A stretch of DNA of 64,000 bases. Origin: Rhabdophis nuchalis. Its lineage: Eukaryota > Chordata > Lepidosauria > Squamata > Natricidae. Positions 1 to 10,022 of the stretch are shown in pieces. The stretch spans positions 937,501-1,001,500 of the forward strand of contig CM077653.1 of NCBI GenBank assembly GCA_039707465.1. The letters run 5' to 3'. A program made the position numbers and the translations under genes. How positions within the stretch are numbered: the first letter of the stretch is position 1; every line of letters starts with the position of its first letter. The notes below the pieces were generated by a model. It made no database searches and was not told the DNA's origin. It saw nothing but the letters and a program-made list of their open reading frames with translations.

Positions 1-1179
1 GGGTTGGTTCCTTTGGCATAAACGCCGGTCCTCCATCCCCCCCCCCCCCATTTCAAATTCTGATAAAGCCAAGGCAGAAAACACTTTTTGGCTAAAGCTT
101 CATCTGGCAGGCTCCGCTGAAGAATTAAACATGCTCCCACTCGTAGGGAAAATGATCTGAAAATGATAAATGCCTACGCCGGGGGAAAAAAGACTTTCAA
201 AACAGTCTTTCATAATCAGGAAACATTTTTTAAAAAAAATAAATAAATATCCCTGGAATGCTGTCTGAGGTGGTTTATTTATAGCCTGTGCATTAAAGTG
301 AGAAAGTAGAGGAGGGGGACTTAAGTGGCAGCCCCCCTTGAAATATGGCTTTGTTTAAATAACAGAATTACTCAGACTGATTGGCTGGGAGGAGGAACCC
401 AAAGATGTGCTTAAAAGCAGGCGAGGGGAAGGGCTGGGAGACAGGACAGAAGGGGCTGGGGGTTGGGGGGGGGGAAACCAAGGGGCTGGATGTCCCCCCA
501 GCCTTCCTCTCCCACCGATCGGTTCCTCTGCACAAGGTTGTGCCTTTGGAGATGTGAGGAAGGGACACACGATGACCACAACCCAAGGGAGCCGGAATCC
601 TGCAGCTGAATTGGGTGGAAGTTTGGGCTAGTGGCGCAGAGGAGGTGCACACCTGCAGTGGAAAGGGTGGAGGAATACCGTTAAGGTAGATGGACATTTA
701 AGGCTTCCCGCTGCACATAAGAATGGTGGCACCTGAGGGGACACCGTCCTTCCCACTTGTGGCTGAATTAGCTGTGGGGATCTTTTTTGTTAGTGGCAGA
801 AATTACAAACAGGGTCTCGTCGTTGGTGGCATCGAGAAGCTGTCCTGGTCCAGTCCAGTTTTGCTCTGCTTCACGCGGGTTCCTTGGCCGGTGGATTCAA
901 TGGCTGGATGGGACCTCCAAGCGGGGGAAGGACTTGCTCTTTTTCTCCACCAAGTCCTCCCTCCTTCGTGTCGAGAGGGCAGAAGGTCCATTTCTGTTTG
1001 CAGGGACGGTTCTTTTCCTTCTTCACACACAGCTGATCTCTCACCTGCTTGAGTTCCTTCTGCCGAGCGCGTAGGCCGAGGGCGGGAAAGGCCACCTCTC
1101 TGCCCTTCCTGGACCTTCTCGCCCGAGAAATGTCACTCGGGGGTTGTTGCTGGGCGGCAGGGGCTCCTTACGACCTTTT

Positions 1180-1181
<2 letters not shown>
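1..1181. other. Gene-free unique DNA
   Basis: No coding region, RNA gene or known repeat is recognisable here. The first 350 bases are AT-rich and hold a C homopolymer near 38-50. Bases 400-480 are G-rich. The open frames present are short, overlap on both strands and show no family motif. Confidence 0.6.

Positions 1182-1232
<51 letters not shown>
1182..1232. repeat. (GA)n microsatellite
   Basis: About 25 uninterrupted GA units are visible directly. The minus strand is all pyrimidine (TC). No flanking transposon tail is recognised next to it. Confidence 0.98.
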
Positions 1233-1235
<3 letters not shown>

Positions 1236-3116
1236 GCTAAGCGCCGTTCCTGTGGATTAAGCTGTATTGCTCCTGGAGATGAGGTGGGCGGGAGAGGTGG
1301 AAATGTGTTGTCTAGAAGATAATCGACATGTAAAGGACCTTCTCTGCGTTCTGTTCCGTTTTCCGAGAACTCGCCCTTTCAAGCGCATGGGATTTTAATA
1401 TGAATCTGCCCCTGCGACACCTCTAGAGCTCAGCTCCAATGTTTTGATGTGCAGAACTTGTGGGCTGGCGATGCTTGGTTTGAACTAATGATTTAAACAT
1501 TCTTACAACTGCTTTCATTGCCTTGTACATCAATAAAGGCGAGATGGCTGTTTAGCTGCATGGAGGGAGGGAGAATGCAGATAAAGCAGTCGACACTTCA
1601 AAATATTAATCAACTCAGCCACAGTCAGGTACTAGAATGTTTTCTGGAGGAAAAAAAAAGAGAGACTTAAATAGCTCGGTATCCTTAGCTGCGTTGGTGT
1701 GTGACAGCTGGTTCCAGTAATTTGCTTTTATAGAGCGGTTTGTTGTAAATGAATGGCATGTTGAATATTTTACCACAATTTCAGATTATCTGAAGAATAT
1801 TTTCTGGTTTACTAATTGGTAGCTAATGCTCAGTACATTGATGTTGACATGAGCAAATGGATTTCAAATGATTTTGAAGTGAGCTTCATTAGAAGATGCT
1901 CTAATTCAGAGTCAACAAGAAATGTCAACCATTATGCCTCCTCTTGCTCCTAAGGACCAGGCGGTGTGATAATGCTGGTATCGTCTCCATCTTGGGGAGG
2001 CATAAAGCTGCACAGAGCAAACCTTATCCGGGCCTACTTGGCTGAAAATGACGGGGGCCATTAACCCAACAGGGCTATTCGAAGGTAGGAAGGGACAGAA
2101 TTCATAGACCCGGCCGGTTGGCTTTGGTTCACGCGGAAATGGAGACCTGCGTATTTGGTCCGAAGGGGACCCAAAATAAGGCTGTGTGATTCTGGATTGA
2201 GACTGAAACGTGTCTGTTTTGCACAGAAGGGCTTCAGGAGGAAGGAAGATGCCAAGGTCAGTGGTGGCAGGTGAGGCTGAGGTGAAGCAGGGAACGGGTG
2301 GGAAAACCAGGGGCTGCCAGCTGAGCTATGGAGGCGGCTCAGGGAGACGGGCATGAGAGACACCTGACTGGCTCTGTAAAGGATGCTGGTGCCCCTGTGG
2401 CTTTCGTCTCTGCTGGCCACTTCCGAGGGCTTTGGCAGAACGGCTGAAATGCAGCATGATCAGCTCCAAACCAAAAGGCGCCTTCACCTCTGGACGGACA
2501 GGTACTCCTGCTTGGGATGCCCCTTTTCATGTGCTGCACACCTGACGGAAGACGTGGAAGCCTGTGGATGCCTTAAGATTGCAAATTCAGCATTAATATT
2601 CGATGCCTGCGAGACGTTATTGTGCGGAGCATGTTGTGGCATAAAACATTCAGCGGCTGCGAACGAATACGTGTGGCTCAGAAAAATCTGAATGTCCGAG
2701 TACTGTAAATCCCTGAGTGAGTCAGCAGCAGTGTTAGGCTTCAAGATTTGCTAAACATCATTCTTTATTGAATCAGCCTCATCATGGTGCTGTCAGGTCA
2801 GGGAATGAAATTTGAATCCCAGGTAGGACTGAGGTTCATCCTAGGGACACCAAAAGGGTCCCCTTGGAGGCCTCTCCTTCCAGGTTCCTGGTCCAGAACT
2901 GCCACCTGTTGCACCTGGGAAGGCAGCCGAGGCCTGCATGAGGTGCTGCCCTTCCACAGCAGTCCTCCTCTGCTGGGATTTTGGGGCTCCTGCCTGGGAA
3001 CCAAGGAGTTCGAAACCTCCCTCAGAACTAGGAGCCTCCCTGGTGGCCCAGCCAGGTCTGAGTTGGTGATGCTCTTCTTTCTTCTTGGCAGCAAGAAACC
3101 GCTCATACTTTTAAAA
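1233..3116. other. Gene-free DNA with an AT-rich block
   Basis: There is no gene or recognised repeat. Bases 1480-1930 are an AT-rich block of complex sequence, unlike the GC-richer flanks, with motifs such as AATATTAATCAA and TGACAG. Blocks of this kind in vertebrate gene deserts are often conserved enhancers. That reading is inference from composition only. Confidence 0.45.
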
Positions 3117-3134
3117 AGAGAGAGAGAGAGAGAG
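3117..3134. repeat. (AG)9 microsatellite
   Basis: Nine AG units follow a short A run. This is a short simple repeat with no other feature attached. Confidence 0.95.
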
Positions 3135-4271
3135 CGGAAAATAGGCGACGGGGGGTCTGGGATGTAGAGAGAAGCCGTGAATCCAATTTCTCCGCACCTT
3201 CCAGAGATTGTATGCAGTGATGTGGAACGGGTGGCCTGTGGCTGCTGGGTCTTTAGGCTTTCTGCCTGGGCCTCGCTCCTTTATAAAGCAATCCAGCAGA
3301 AAGCGAGGGGCTCCACAGAACTGAAGGCGAACAAATGAGACCGATGATGAAGAGGAAGAGCTCTACCTGGAAGGGCCCCACCTGCATGATGAGTGGCTCC
3401 GCAGTGCAGCCCCCGTGTGTAATTGGGCAGCACTCTTGTCCCGCTGAGTTGGTGCCCACGGCTCAAGACCCTCCGGTCTGCAGATGAATTCAGGGCATGC
3501 GTGTCCAAGGGAGGAGGTGGGGCTTTCCTTGTTCTGAGAGACGTTGACCTTGCTGAAGGTCGCCAGGGCTTTGAGCAGGACTGACCGTCTGTGCAGACCA
3601 CACGGTGGGAGGAGCCTTCTCTGAGGGCTGCAGGTGACGGGACGCCTAGGAAGAAGGAATGGCTCTCTCCTCGCTTATCTGAAGTCCAGCAGGGTTGGGG
3701 CCTTTGGATATGAGGGGGGCAGTTTCAGCCAGCTAAGAAAGGGCTGTGTTGCGTCATCTAATTGTCCACAGCCACCCGCAGCCCAGCCATTTGTTTCTGC
3801 TAAGCCATCTTTGGTATGTCTATTGTGACAGGCTCTTCCTCCTGTGGCAAAGGTGCATTTTGAAACACCGGGCTGATCAGTGGAGGGGAGAGGTGAACGG
3901 CACTTGAAGGGGGCTGCAGGGGAGCCATTCTCATTAACGGGGCAGGGGTGAGCACCGGGGTCTAAAAGCCTTCGCTCCCAACTGTCAGGAATCCATCGAT
4001 GACGGGATGCAGACCGCTGGGTTGCTTGGACAAGATGCTCTTTCAATGATGAGCCTCCATACTTTCCTTTCCCCCCAATCCCTGCAACTGGAGAGCAGCT
4101 TCATGCAACTTCCTTCTCCTCTCCCAAGTGGGGCCTGGCAAAATGGCTGCTGCCTTTGTGGTTTTGGCTTCTTGGAAAGCAAGATGGGCTTGTATCATTT
4201 ATGGGCTGGCGTCTGTTTGCTCACATGAAAGGGAAGGGCGAGAGGGCGTCTGTTCCCTGCCATGCCTCTCT
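3135..4271. other. Gene-free unique DNA
   Basis: I see no gene, RNA or known repeat. Open frames on both strands are short and mutually overlapping, without recognisable domains. Confidence 0.55.
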
Positions 4272-4349
4272 CATTCATTCATTCATTCATTCATTCATTC
4301 ATTCATTCATTCATTCATTCATTCATTCATTCATTCATTCATTCATTCA
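4272..4349. repeat. (ATTC)n microsatellite at a SINE tail
   Basis: About 19 near-perfect tetranucleotide units are present. On the minus strand the unit reads GAAT and directly follows the 3' end of the MIR-like SINE at 4350-4577. Growth from the SINE's short A/T-rich tail is the likely origin, which is an inference. Open frames through it give runs of SFIH and are not genes. Confidence 0.97.
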
Positions 4350-4577
4350 CAATAGCAATAGCACTTTGATTTATGTACCACTTCACAATGCTTTTACAGC
4401 CCTCTCTAAGCTGTTTAGAGTCAGCCTCTTCCCCCAACAATCATTTGACCAACCTCGGAAGGACGGAAGGCTGAGTCAACCTGGAGCCTGGTGAGATTCA
4501 AACTGCCAAATTGCAGGCAGCTGGCAGGTAGCAGAAGAAGCCTGCAGTATTGCACTCTAACCACTGTGCCACCTTGG
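4350..4577 (-). mobile_element. MIR-like tRNA-derived SINE
   Basis: Read on the minus strand, it starts with a tRNA-like head. A polymerase III A-box-like TGGCACAGTGG lies near 4562-4572, and a B-box-like GTTTGAATCTC near 4493-4503. The core that follows has the familiar squamate wording of a gap-rich 'GACTCAGCCTTCC' segment. It ends in a LINE-like tail related to 'AAGCGGTTTACAGAG...CTATTGCTATT'. The length of about 228 bp fits a nearly full copy with small deletions. It is non-coding and needs LINE machinery in trans. Microsatellites abut both ends, so no target-site duplication can be read. The assignment rests on remembered consensus wording for reptile MIR-type SINEs. Confidence 0.8.
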
Positions 4578-4624
4578 CCATCCATCCATCCATCCATCCA
4601 TCCATCCATCCATCCATCCATCCA
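4578..4624. repeat. (CATC)n microsatellite
   Basis: About 11 tetranucleotide units lie directly against the 5' (head) side of the minus-strand SINE. Frames through it read as repeats of HPSI or MDGW and are artefacts. Confidence 0.97.
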
Positions 4625-6139
4625 CTCAGTTTTCTGCCACCCATTTCACCACTGGAGGATTTTCATATTTTTTTTAGTGAGTCTGACGTGCATGTAGTGA
4701 AAAATCTCTGCTTGGTCCCCTAGCCATTTTGATTCCCTGTTGCTTGGATTGGTGCCTGGGACATTCGCGCTCTTGGGCTAGCCCTATTTTCTCCCTCCAT
4801 GTGAATGCGGTAAAACAGCTTGTTCCTGTAGAGTGACTTCCGTCATGGGCTTATGCCCAAATCAGATTATTCACCTGAACAGTATTGCTGCCACTTCAGA
4901 GGAAATGTGCTGGCCTCATCCTGCTCAGCCTTTGGTGCTGGGGAGGGGGCAACACGCAGCCCCCATCCGAAGAGAGACAGAGAGTGGCAAAGCCCACCGG
5001 TGGAAGATTCTAGTAGGGCTCTTGAAGTGTGCTGCAGGGGAGCTCTGCTCTGTTTTAGGCCGGGTGTGTGTGTGTGTCTTCATTCTTCCTTCAGTCACTC
5101 GAGTCCTTCTGTTTGTTTATGTGTTCGTCTTAATGTGCTCATTTTGCCTGAGTTCATTTTGTTTGCTCCACTTCCGGTCCATTTCCTGTCTTGCACTTTT
5201 CTCGGCTGCTCAGTGGCATAAGACTAATGTGTTAAATATTTAACACCGTTAATTGATTCAATAGAAAAGGGGGAAAAATGAAGGCCTGGAGATTGCTCAA
5301 AGCTGCGGTCAGCATTTTATCTTAAGCAGCCGAGCGACCCGCTCACTGTGGGCCACGATGGGTGGATTGTGGATTCTTGTTGCTGCCGCGTCCATGGAAC
5401 TAGGGAATCTTTTGGGGCTCCTCTTCCGCTTCGGTTTCTGGTCAGGGCTTCTTGTGGGCTGCCAAGGAGGAAGCGCAGCCCCGTTTTGCCCACCTAGGAA
5501 GGTAAAAGAACCGGCGTCCCGGATTGGCCTGGGTCTCCTCTGGCCTTCCTCACCTTGGCCCAACATACACATCCTGCAGCTACTTTGGCATTCATTGAGT
5601 GCCACGGGTTAGCCAAATGTATTTTGAAAACAGGGCTTCTGCTGTGAAGAGAAGGATACGCAGAGGCACAATTTAAGGGTGTTTAGCATTTCTCAACGCA
5701 GGCAATGCAATATTCCTCCCTGAGCTTTGAAAGTAATCTGCAGAGAGATCTGATATGAAGATGCACCAAAGGTTAGTTGAACGAAGACGGGGAACTAAAG
5801 CATCAAACTGAATAGAAAACCGGTATTGTGCAAGCAACGCTGCTCTTTGCCATTCATTACTGCAATTATAATTACGCGACTCAAACATATTTAATTGGGA
5901 TAAGATTTTTTTTTTTTTTTGCACTGAATAGGTCTCATTGTTTTCCCTGGGGAAAACACCCACCCCCTTTCGGCTTCTCCGTGGTGCGTCTGCCTCTCTC
6001 GTGCACTCAAGAGCCCCTTTGTTTACCTGGAGGAGATTCATGGAATTTACGAGTCTTGTAAGGTAGGAAGGGCAGCGCGGATCAAGGGAGGAGGAGCTTC
6101 TTCGGACCCTCCTTTTCAAAGAGAAGCTTTGTGCAGAGG
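4625..6139. other. Gene-free unique DNA
   Basis: There is no recognised gene or transposon. A T homopolymer lies near 5909-5921, and a short TG run is present near 5064-5074. Moderately AT-rich sequence at 5690-5930 has no assignment. Confidence 0.5.
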
Positions 6140-6147
6140 TCACATTC

Positions 6148-6442
6148 CAGTGGTGGGCTCCGGATCCCATCACTGGATCCCAACCGGTACGCTGTGATGG
6201 TGCCGGGTGTCCGCCACATGCACGCGCACTGTGCTTGCATGCTCACCCACCGCCCTGTGACACTCCAGCTGCTCAGCGGAGCGTTGCACAGGCGCCGTAC
6301 TCTGCATGCATGTGCGTAAATGGCCCAGTTGGGTCAAACACTGGTAAGGAACGCAGGTGGGTGGGTGGGCCCTCCAAAGCACCATTCCGGTATGGTGCCT
6401 GCTGCTCCAGTACAGGGGCCTCCCAGCCAGAACCCACCACTG
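6148..6442. mobile_element. Nonautonomous hAT-type element (MITE)
   Basis: The 295-bp element has inverted termini: CAGTGGTGGGCTCC at the left, and GAACCCACCACTG at the right, which reads CAGTGGTGGGTTC on the other strand. It is flanked by 8-bp direct repeats, TCACATTC at 6140-6147 and TCACATTT at 6443-6450 (7 of 8 identical). An 8-bp target duplication with CAG-starting termini is the hAT superfamily signature. The interior is rich in CATGCGC-type GC-rich words and encodes no transposase, so it would depend on a full-length relative for movement. The single TSD mismatch suggests an old insertion. Confidence 0.88.
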
Positions 6443-6450
6443 TCACATTT

Positions 6451-7069
6451 GTCCTGATTTGAGTGTCTCCACAGACCTGGACGTCTTCGTGAGATGCCAG
6501 ATACGTGGAGGGAAATTGTGCCTTCCCCAAAAGGAGAGTCCCCTCGGGGGTATTCTTTGTGCTGGATAAGGGATAGCTTTGGGGGGGGGGCGTGCTGCTT
6601 TAGCCCATTTGGGGATTTGGGAGATAAGCAACCAAGAAGGGCGAATCAAGACCAGTGATTGATCCAGAACGGGTGGCTTCGTGATTAGGTTTTACGTCAT
6701 GCTAGCTAGAACCTCTGCGGTGCTGTTGCCAATCCCCAAAATGCATTTTCGGCCTTACTGAGCACAATGTTTGCCCCTCTTAGCAGCTTAGAAGATGTAG
6801 GATAAGCCAGTGGGGAGCAAGTTAGGGGTTTGCCGTTAAGAGAAGTCCTCCTTTTGCATCGTTAGTGGCAGCGTTACAGAGCATAAAAGCATCTAATGGG
6901 ATTGAATGAAGTCATGGTAGATACAACTCATTCTTAAAAATAAATTCTGTTTAACAATATCATAAGTTCTTTGGCTGCTAGTTGATGGGTACTATTGATA
7001 GTCAAGTACACCCATTTCTCTATATACCAGAACATTGAAAATTGAGCATTGTTAATTTTCAGTAAGTCT
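6451..7069. other. Gene-free DNA, AT-rich towards the BovB
   Basis: No gene is seen. Composition becomes AT-rich from about 6880. The true 5' edge of the neighbouring BovB could lie in this stretch, because only RT-like wording let me place it. Confidence 0.4.
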
Positions 7070-8890
7070 TTTTTCAAAGAGCTGTAAGAAGAGAGGAAAT
7101 ATGTTTATGACAAAAACCCGTAAAGGCATCAAAGATGGAAATAGACACGGCAAAGTAGAAGGGCTGTGAACTCAGAAGGAGGTTATAACCTCAAACTGGT
7201 ATGATAACGGATCCGTGGTAAATAGTAACTAATTCAAAGAAGATCAAGGAAAGATGGAAGGATTCTCCTGAAATTCTGGACAATGGGTAAGCCAGCCTCT
7301 GAGATTCTCTTAACAAGAACCTCTAGGACTAGAAGAGGATGATAGATCAGCAGTTCGGTCATGATCAGGTCAGTCGGCTACAGGGGTTGAGAGAATATCT
7401 GCAGGATTAGGACAAACAGCAGACTAAGAATCAATAAGGGTTCTAATCAAACTAGGCCAGGAAATCTGGAGGACAGCAGATTGGAAGAGGTCGGGCTACA
7501 TACCAACACAAAGAAAGGAGGCTATCAACAGAATATCCACCCTATTGCACAATACTCTTAATTTACATGCTGTCAAAAGTGCTTAAGCTCATCCACTGCA
7601 GATTAGAATCATGCAAGGAGATGCCAGATGTTCAGGCTTGTTTTGGAAAAAGATGAGGAACACGAGACAGTATTGCTGATGCCTGCTGGATAATTGAGAC
7701 AGCCAAAGCATATCAAAAAGAAGTCAACATGTGCCTCATCAATTATAGAAAGGCTTTGATTGTGTCAGTCAGGCCAGGCTGTGGGATGGATATCTTTGGG
7801 AAAATGGGCATCCCAGAATACTTCACTCGGCCTTATGGGAAATTTGGATCCAGGACAGAAAGCCACAGTCTAGAGCAGGGCTGTCAAACTTGTGGCCCGG
7901 ATGCGTCACATGCTGGCCACGCCCACATCCGGTTTAGCGAAGGGGGGGGAGAGAAAGACACGCTAAATCATGTGACGACTCCGTGACGACGTGAGTTTGA
8001 CACCGCTGGTCTAGAGAGAAGTGGGTGAATCTGGCTGGCTCCAGTTTGAGCAAGGAGTGAAACAAAGCTATGCTCCCCCTTTATTCGTGCTATTTGTATG
8101 CTGGGTAGGAAGAAGATGCACGTGGCTTCACATTTGGAGGAGGAAAGCTGTGTGGTACTGATAACGCTACTCTGGGTAGTGGAAATGCTAGCAACCAAAG
8201 CAAAGGAGCCCCGTAAATAATAGGAAAAAGATTAAATTATAAAGAAGACCAAACTATTGATAACAGGTACAGCAACCAGCCTTAGAACTGATAATGAAGA
8301 TTCCGAAAGGTCGGATAGCTTCTGCTTTGTAGGACTATCTATTAAACTGAGAACAGTCAGGAAATATGCCACAGACTAGAACGTGGCTGGTAGCAATGAA
8401 GGTGTAGCCAAAGAGATTCAGATGCTATGAGGTGCCTCTGTCTACAAAGATCAGAGTGACGCAGCCCATGTTTCCCTCCGTGACACTTCAAGGATGCAGC
8501 ATTTTGACTTCCAAGAAGCAGAAATAGAAAGAATATTGACCATTTTGAATGTTGATGTTAGATGTTCTGAAAATACCATGGATAGCCAAGAAATAATCAA
8601 ATGGGCTTTTGGAGGAATCAGTCCAGAGCTCACGTTTGAGGTACAGTCCCAATTATTCTACTTCAGGCGCATGATGGGATGTCCCAGCTCCTTGGAGAAG
8701 GTCTACAAAGCCGGGAAAGCTGGAAGGAAAGAGAAGTAGAGAACAGCCAGCAATGAGGGGGATGGGTTAGTTGCAGGGGCAATGGGTGCTCTGTTGGAAG
8801 ACCAGAAAGACCAAGTGAGGGACAGGTTGTCATAGAGAAAAAACCTATGAACACGGTTGCTAAGAGTCTGCACCACCATCTTAATGGCCC
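7070..8890 (+). mobile_element. Degenerate BovB (RTE-clade) LINE fragment
   Basis: Translating across frames gives reverse transcriptase wording typical of BovB. MPDVQACFGKR is at 7621, followed after a frameshift by a WIIETAKAY-like segment. YQKEVNMCLINYRKA comes just before and at 7729, and GKMGIPEYFTR at about 7792-7830. A GVKQSYAPPLF segment near 8058 is the worn counterpart of the RQGC block. An IRVTQPMFPSV-like stretch lies near 8445, and GGISPEL and SSLEK near 8612-8695 mark the C-terminal region. Stops and frameshifts are frequent, and I cannot find an intact YADD catalytic motif, so it is a dead copy. A hAT MITE interrupts it at 7876-8008. BovB is common in squamates and is known for horizontal transfer between reptiles and ruminants. 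Both ends are approximate. Confidence 0.85.
7876..8008. mobile_element. hAT MITE nested in the BovB
   Basis: The 133-bp insertion has terminal inverted repeats CAGGGCTGTCAAAC and GTTTGACACCGCTG (12 of 14 bases pair). Perfect 8-bp target duplications GTCTAGAG flank it at 7868-7875 and 8009-8016. BovB reverse transcriptase wording resumes on the far side, so the insertion came after the LINE. The interior contains CCACGCCCA at 7917-7925, and there is no coding capacity. The TA-centred target fits the nnnTAnnn preference described for Buster-type hAT transposases. Confidence 0.93.
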
Positions 8891-9907
8891 ACCATCCATT
8901 GTCCTAGCTGCCCATTGCCATTGAGGGGGAATCAGTACCTTGTTGTGCAGCTAAGGAGCCTTTGGGCAGTTGCTCGCTTCTTGTTGCTATCGGTGGGTTT
9001 TGAACCGAGTGCCAGAATGCCCCGTTGAGCTAATGGGAAGGCTTTGCCCTGTAAGCAGGAAGCGGGGTGGGGGGGTTGACTAAGCGTTCAGTGGCCCTGT
9101 GTGCCCCTTGTTTCCTATGGCCATCGGTGGCCAGTGTGTTTTCCATTGGCGGTTGAGCCTGTTGGACGCTATCTGGGACGCCAGCCTTCACCCGGTCACA
9201 GTCCAGGGGAATCTTCTTTCCTCAGCTCAGTGCTGCCGGATGCTGAGGGTTCCTGGTTCAATTTCTTGCTGGAATGAATTCCTCACAAATACGGATAATT
9301 CTTCGTTTGATGTGTAGCCACTTGAATACCTCCCTGCATTCTTCACTGTCCACATCAAGTCTTTGCAATTTTTTATTTATCCTTGCCGGTTGGTGCTTAT
9401 TCATTAGATTTTTTTTTATATTAGAGTTATGGTTGAGGTGGCACTTTCATTTCACTGTTCCCTTTTCAAAGGCATATAACTTTCCAGAACAATTGCGCTT
9501 GATAGAATAAAAAGTATGTTCCTGCAAAGTTTTTAAAAATGTTGAAGGGCATTTGATATGGAAGAAGCACCACAGGGCAGAAGCTGAAGGTGTTGAAAGG
9601 GTTCATTTTGAACAGTTTAAGATTTGGTCTGAATTTGATTGGTCTCGTTTGCAAGGACTTCATTACAATAAGTGGATACCTCTTTTATTATGGATAACAA
9701 TAATAATAAAAACAAATGCATGGAGTAATGTATATACAGAGATAGTATAAGCTTTGCTCTCATCCGGAGAAGTTTTTAGTGTGTGTAATTTGGGAAATCT
9801 ATAACTATCTTGGACAGCTTATCTGATTTTATTTAATTGTATGCTTTTAACTTTTTTCATTTTGTTTGTCCATAGGTAAAGTGCTTGGCTATATTCAAAG
9901 ATGGGGC
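8891..9907. other. Gene-free DNA downstream of the BovB
   Basis: Bases 8891-9270 are GC-balanced unique sequence with a minus-strand tRNA-like A/B box pair at 8997-9034. Bases 9270-9900 are AT-rich with no assigned repeat. Open frames here have no recognisable domain. Confidence 0.45.
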
Positions 9908-9962
9908 ATGGATGGATGGATGGATGGATGGATGGATGGATGGATGGATGGATGGATGGATG

Positions 9963-10009
<47 letters not shown>

Positions 10010-10022
10010 GATAGATAGATAG
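9908..10022. repeat. Compound (GGAT)n-(GATA)n microsatellite
   Basis: About 14 GGAT units run to about 9964 and switch directly to about 14 GATA units, with one slipped unit near 10009. GATA tracts are prominent in snake genomes, including the classic Bkm satellite enriched on the snake W chromosome. This tract alone says nothing about sex linkage. Open frames through it are artefacts. Confidence 0.97.

Noticed and set aside
4272..4349. CRISPR-like regular array
   Set aside because: The unit is 4 bp with no spacers. It is a microsatellite in eukaryotic DNA.
4128..4494. Frames with repeated SFIH or MDGW units
   Set aside because: They are direct readings of the ATTC and CATC tetranucleotide tracts, not a repeat protein.
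8494..8739. 81-codon frame as a possible gene
   Set aside because: Its wording (GGISPEL, SSLEK) is the worn C-terminal part of the BovB ORF.
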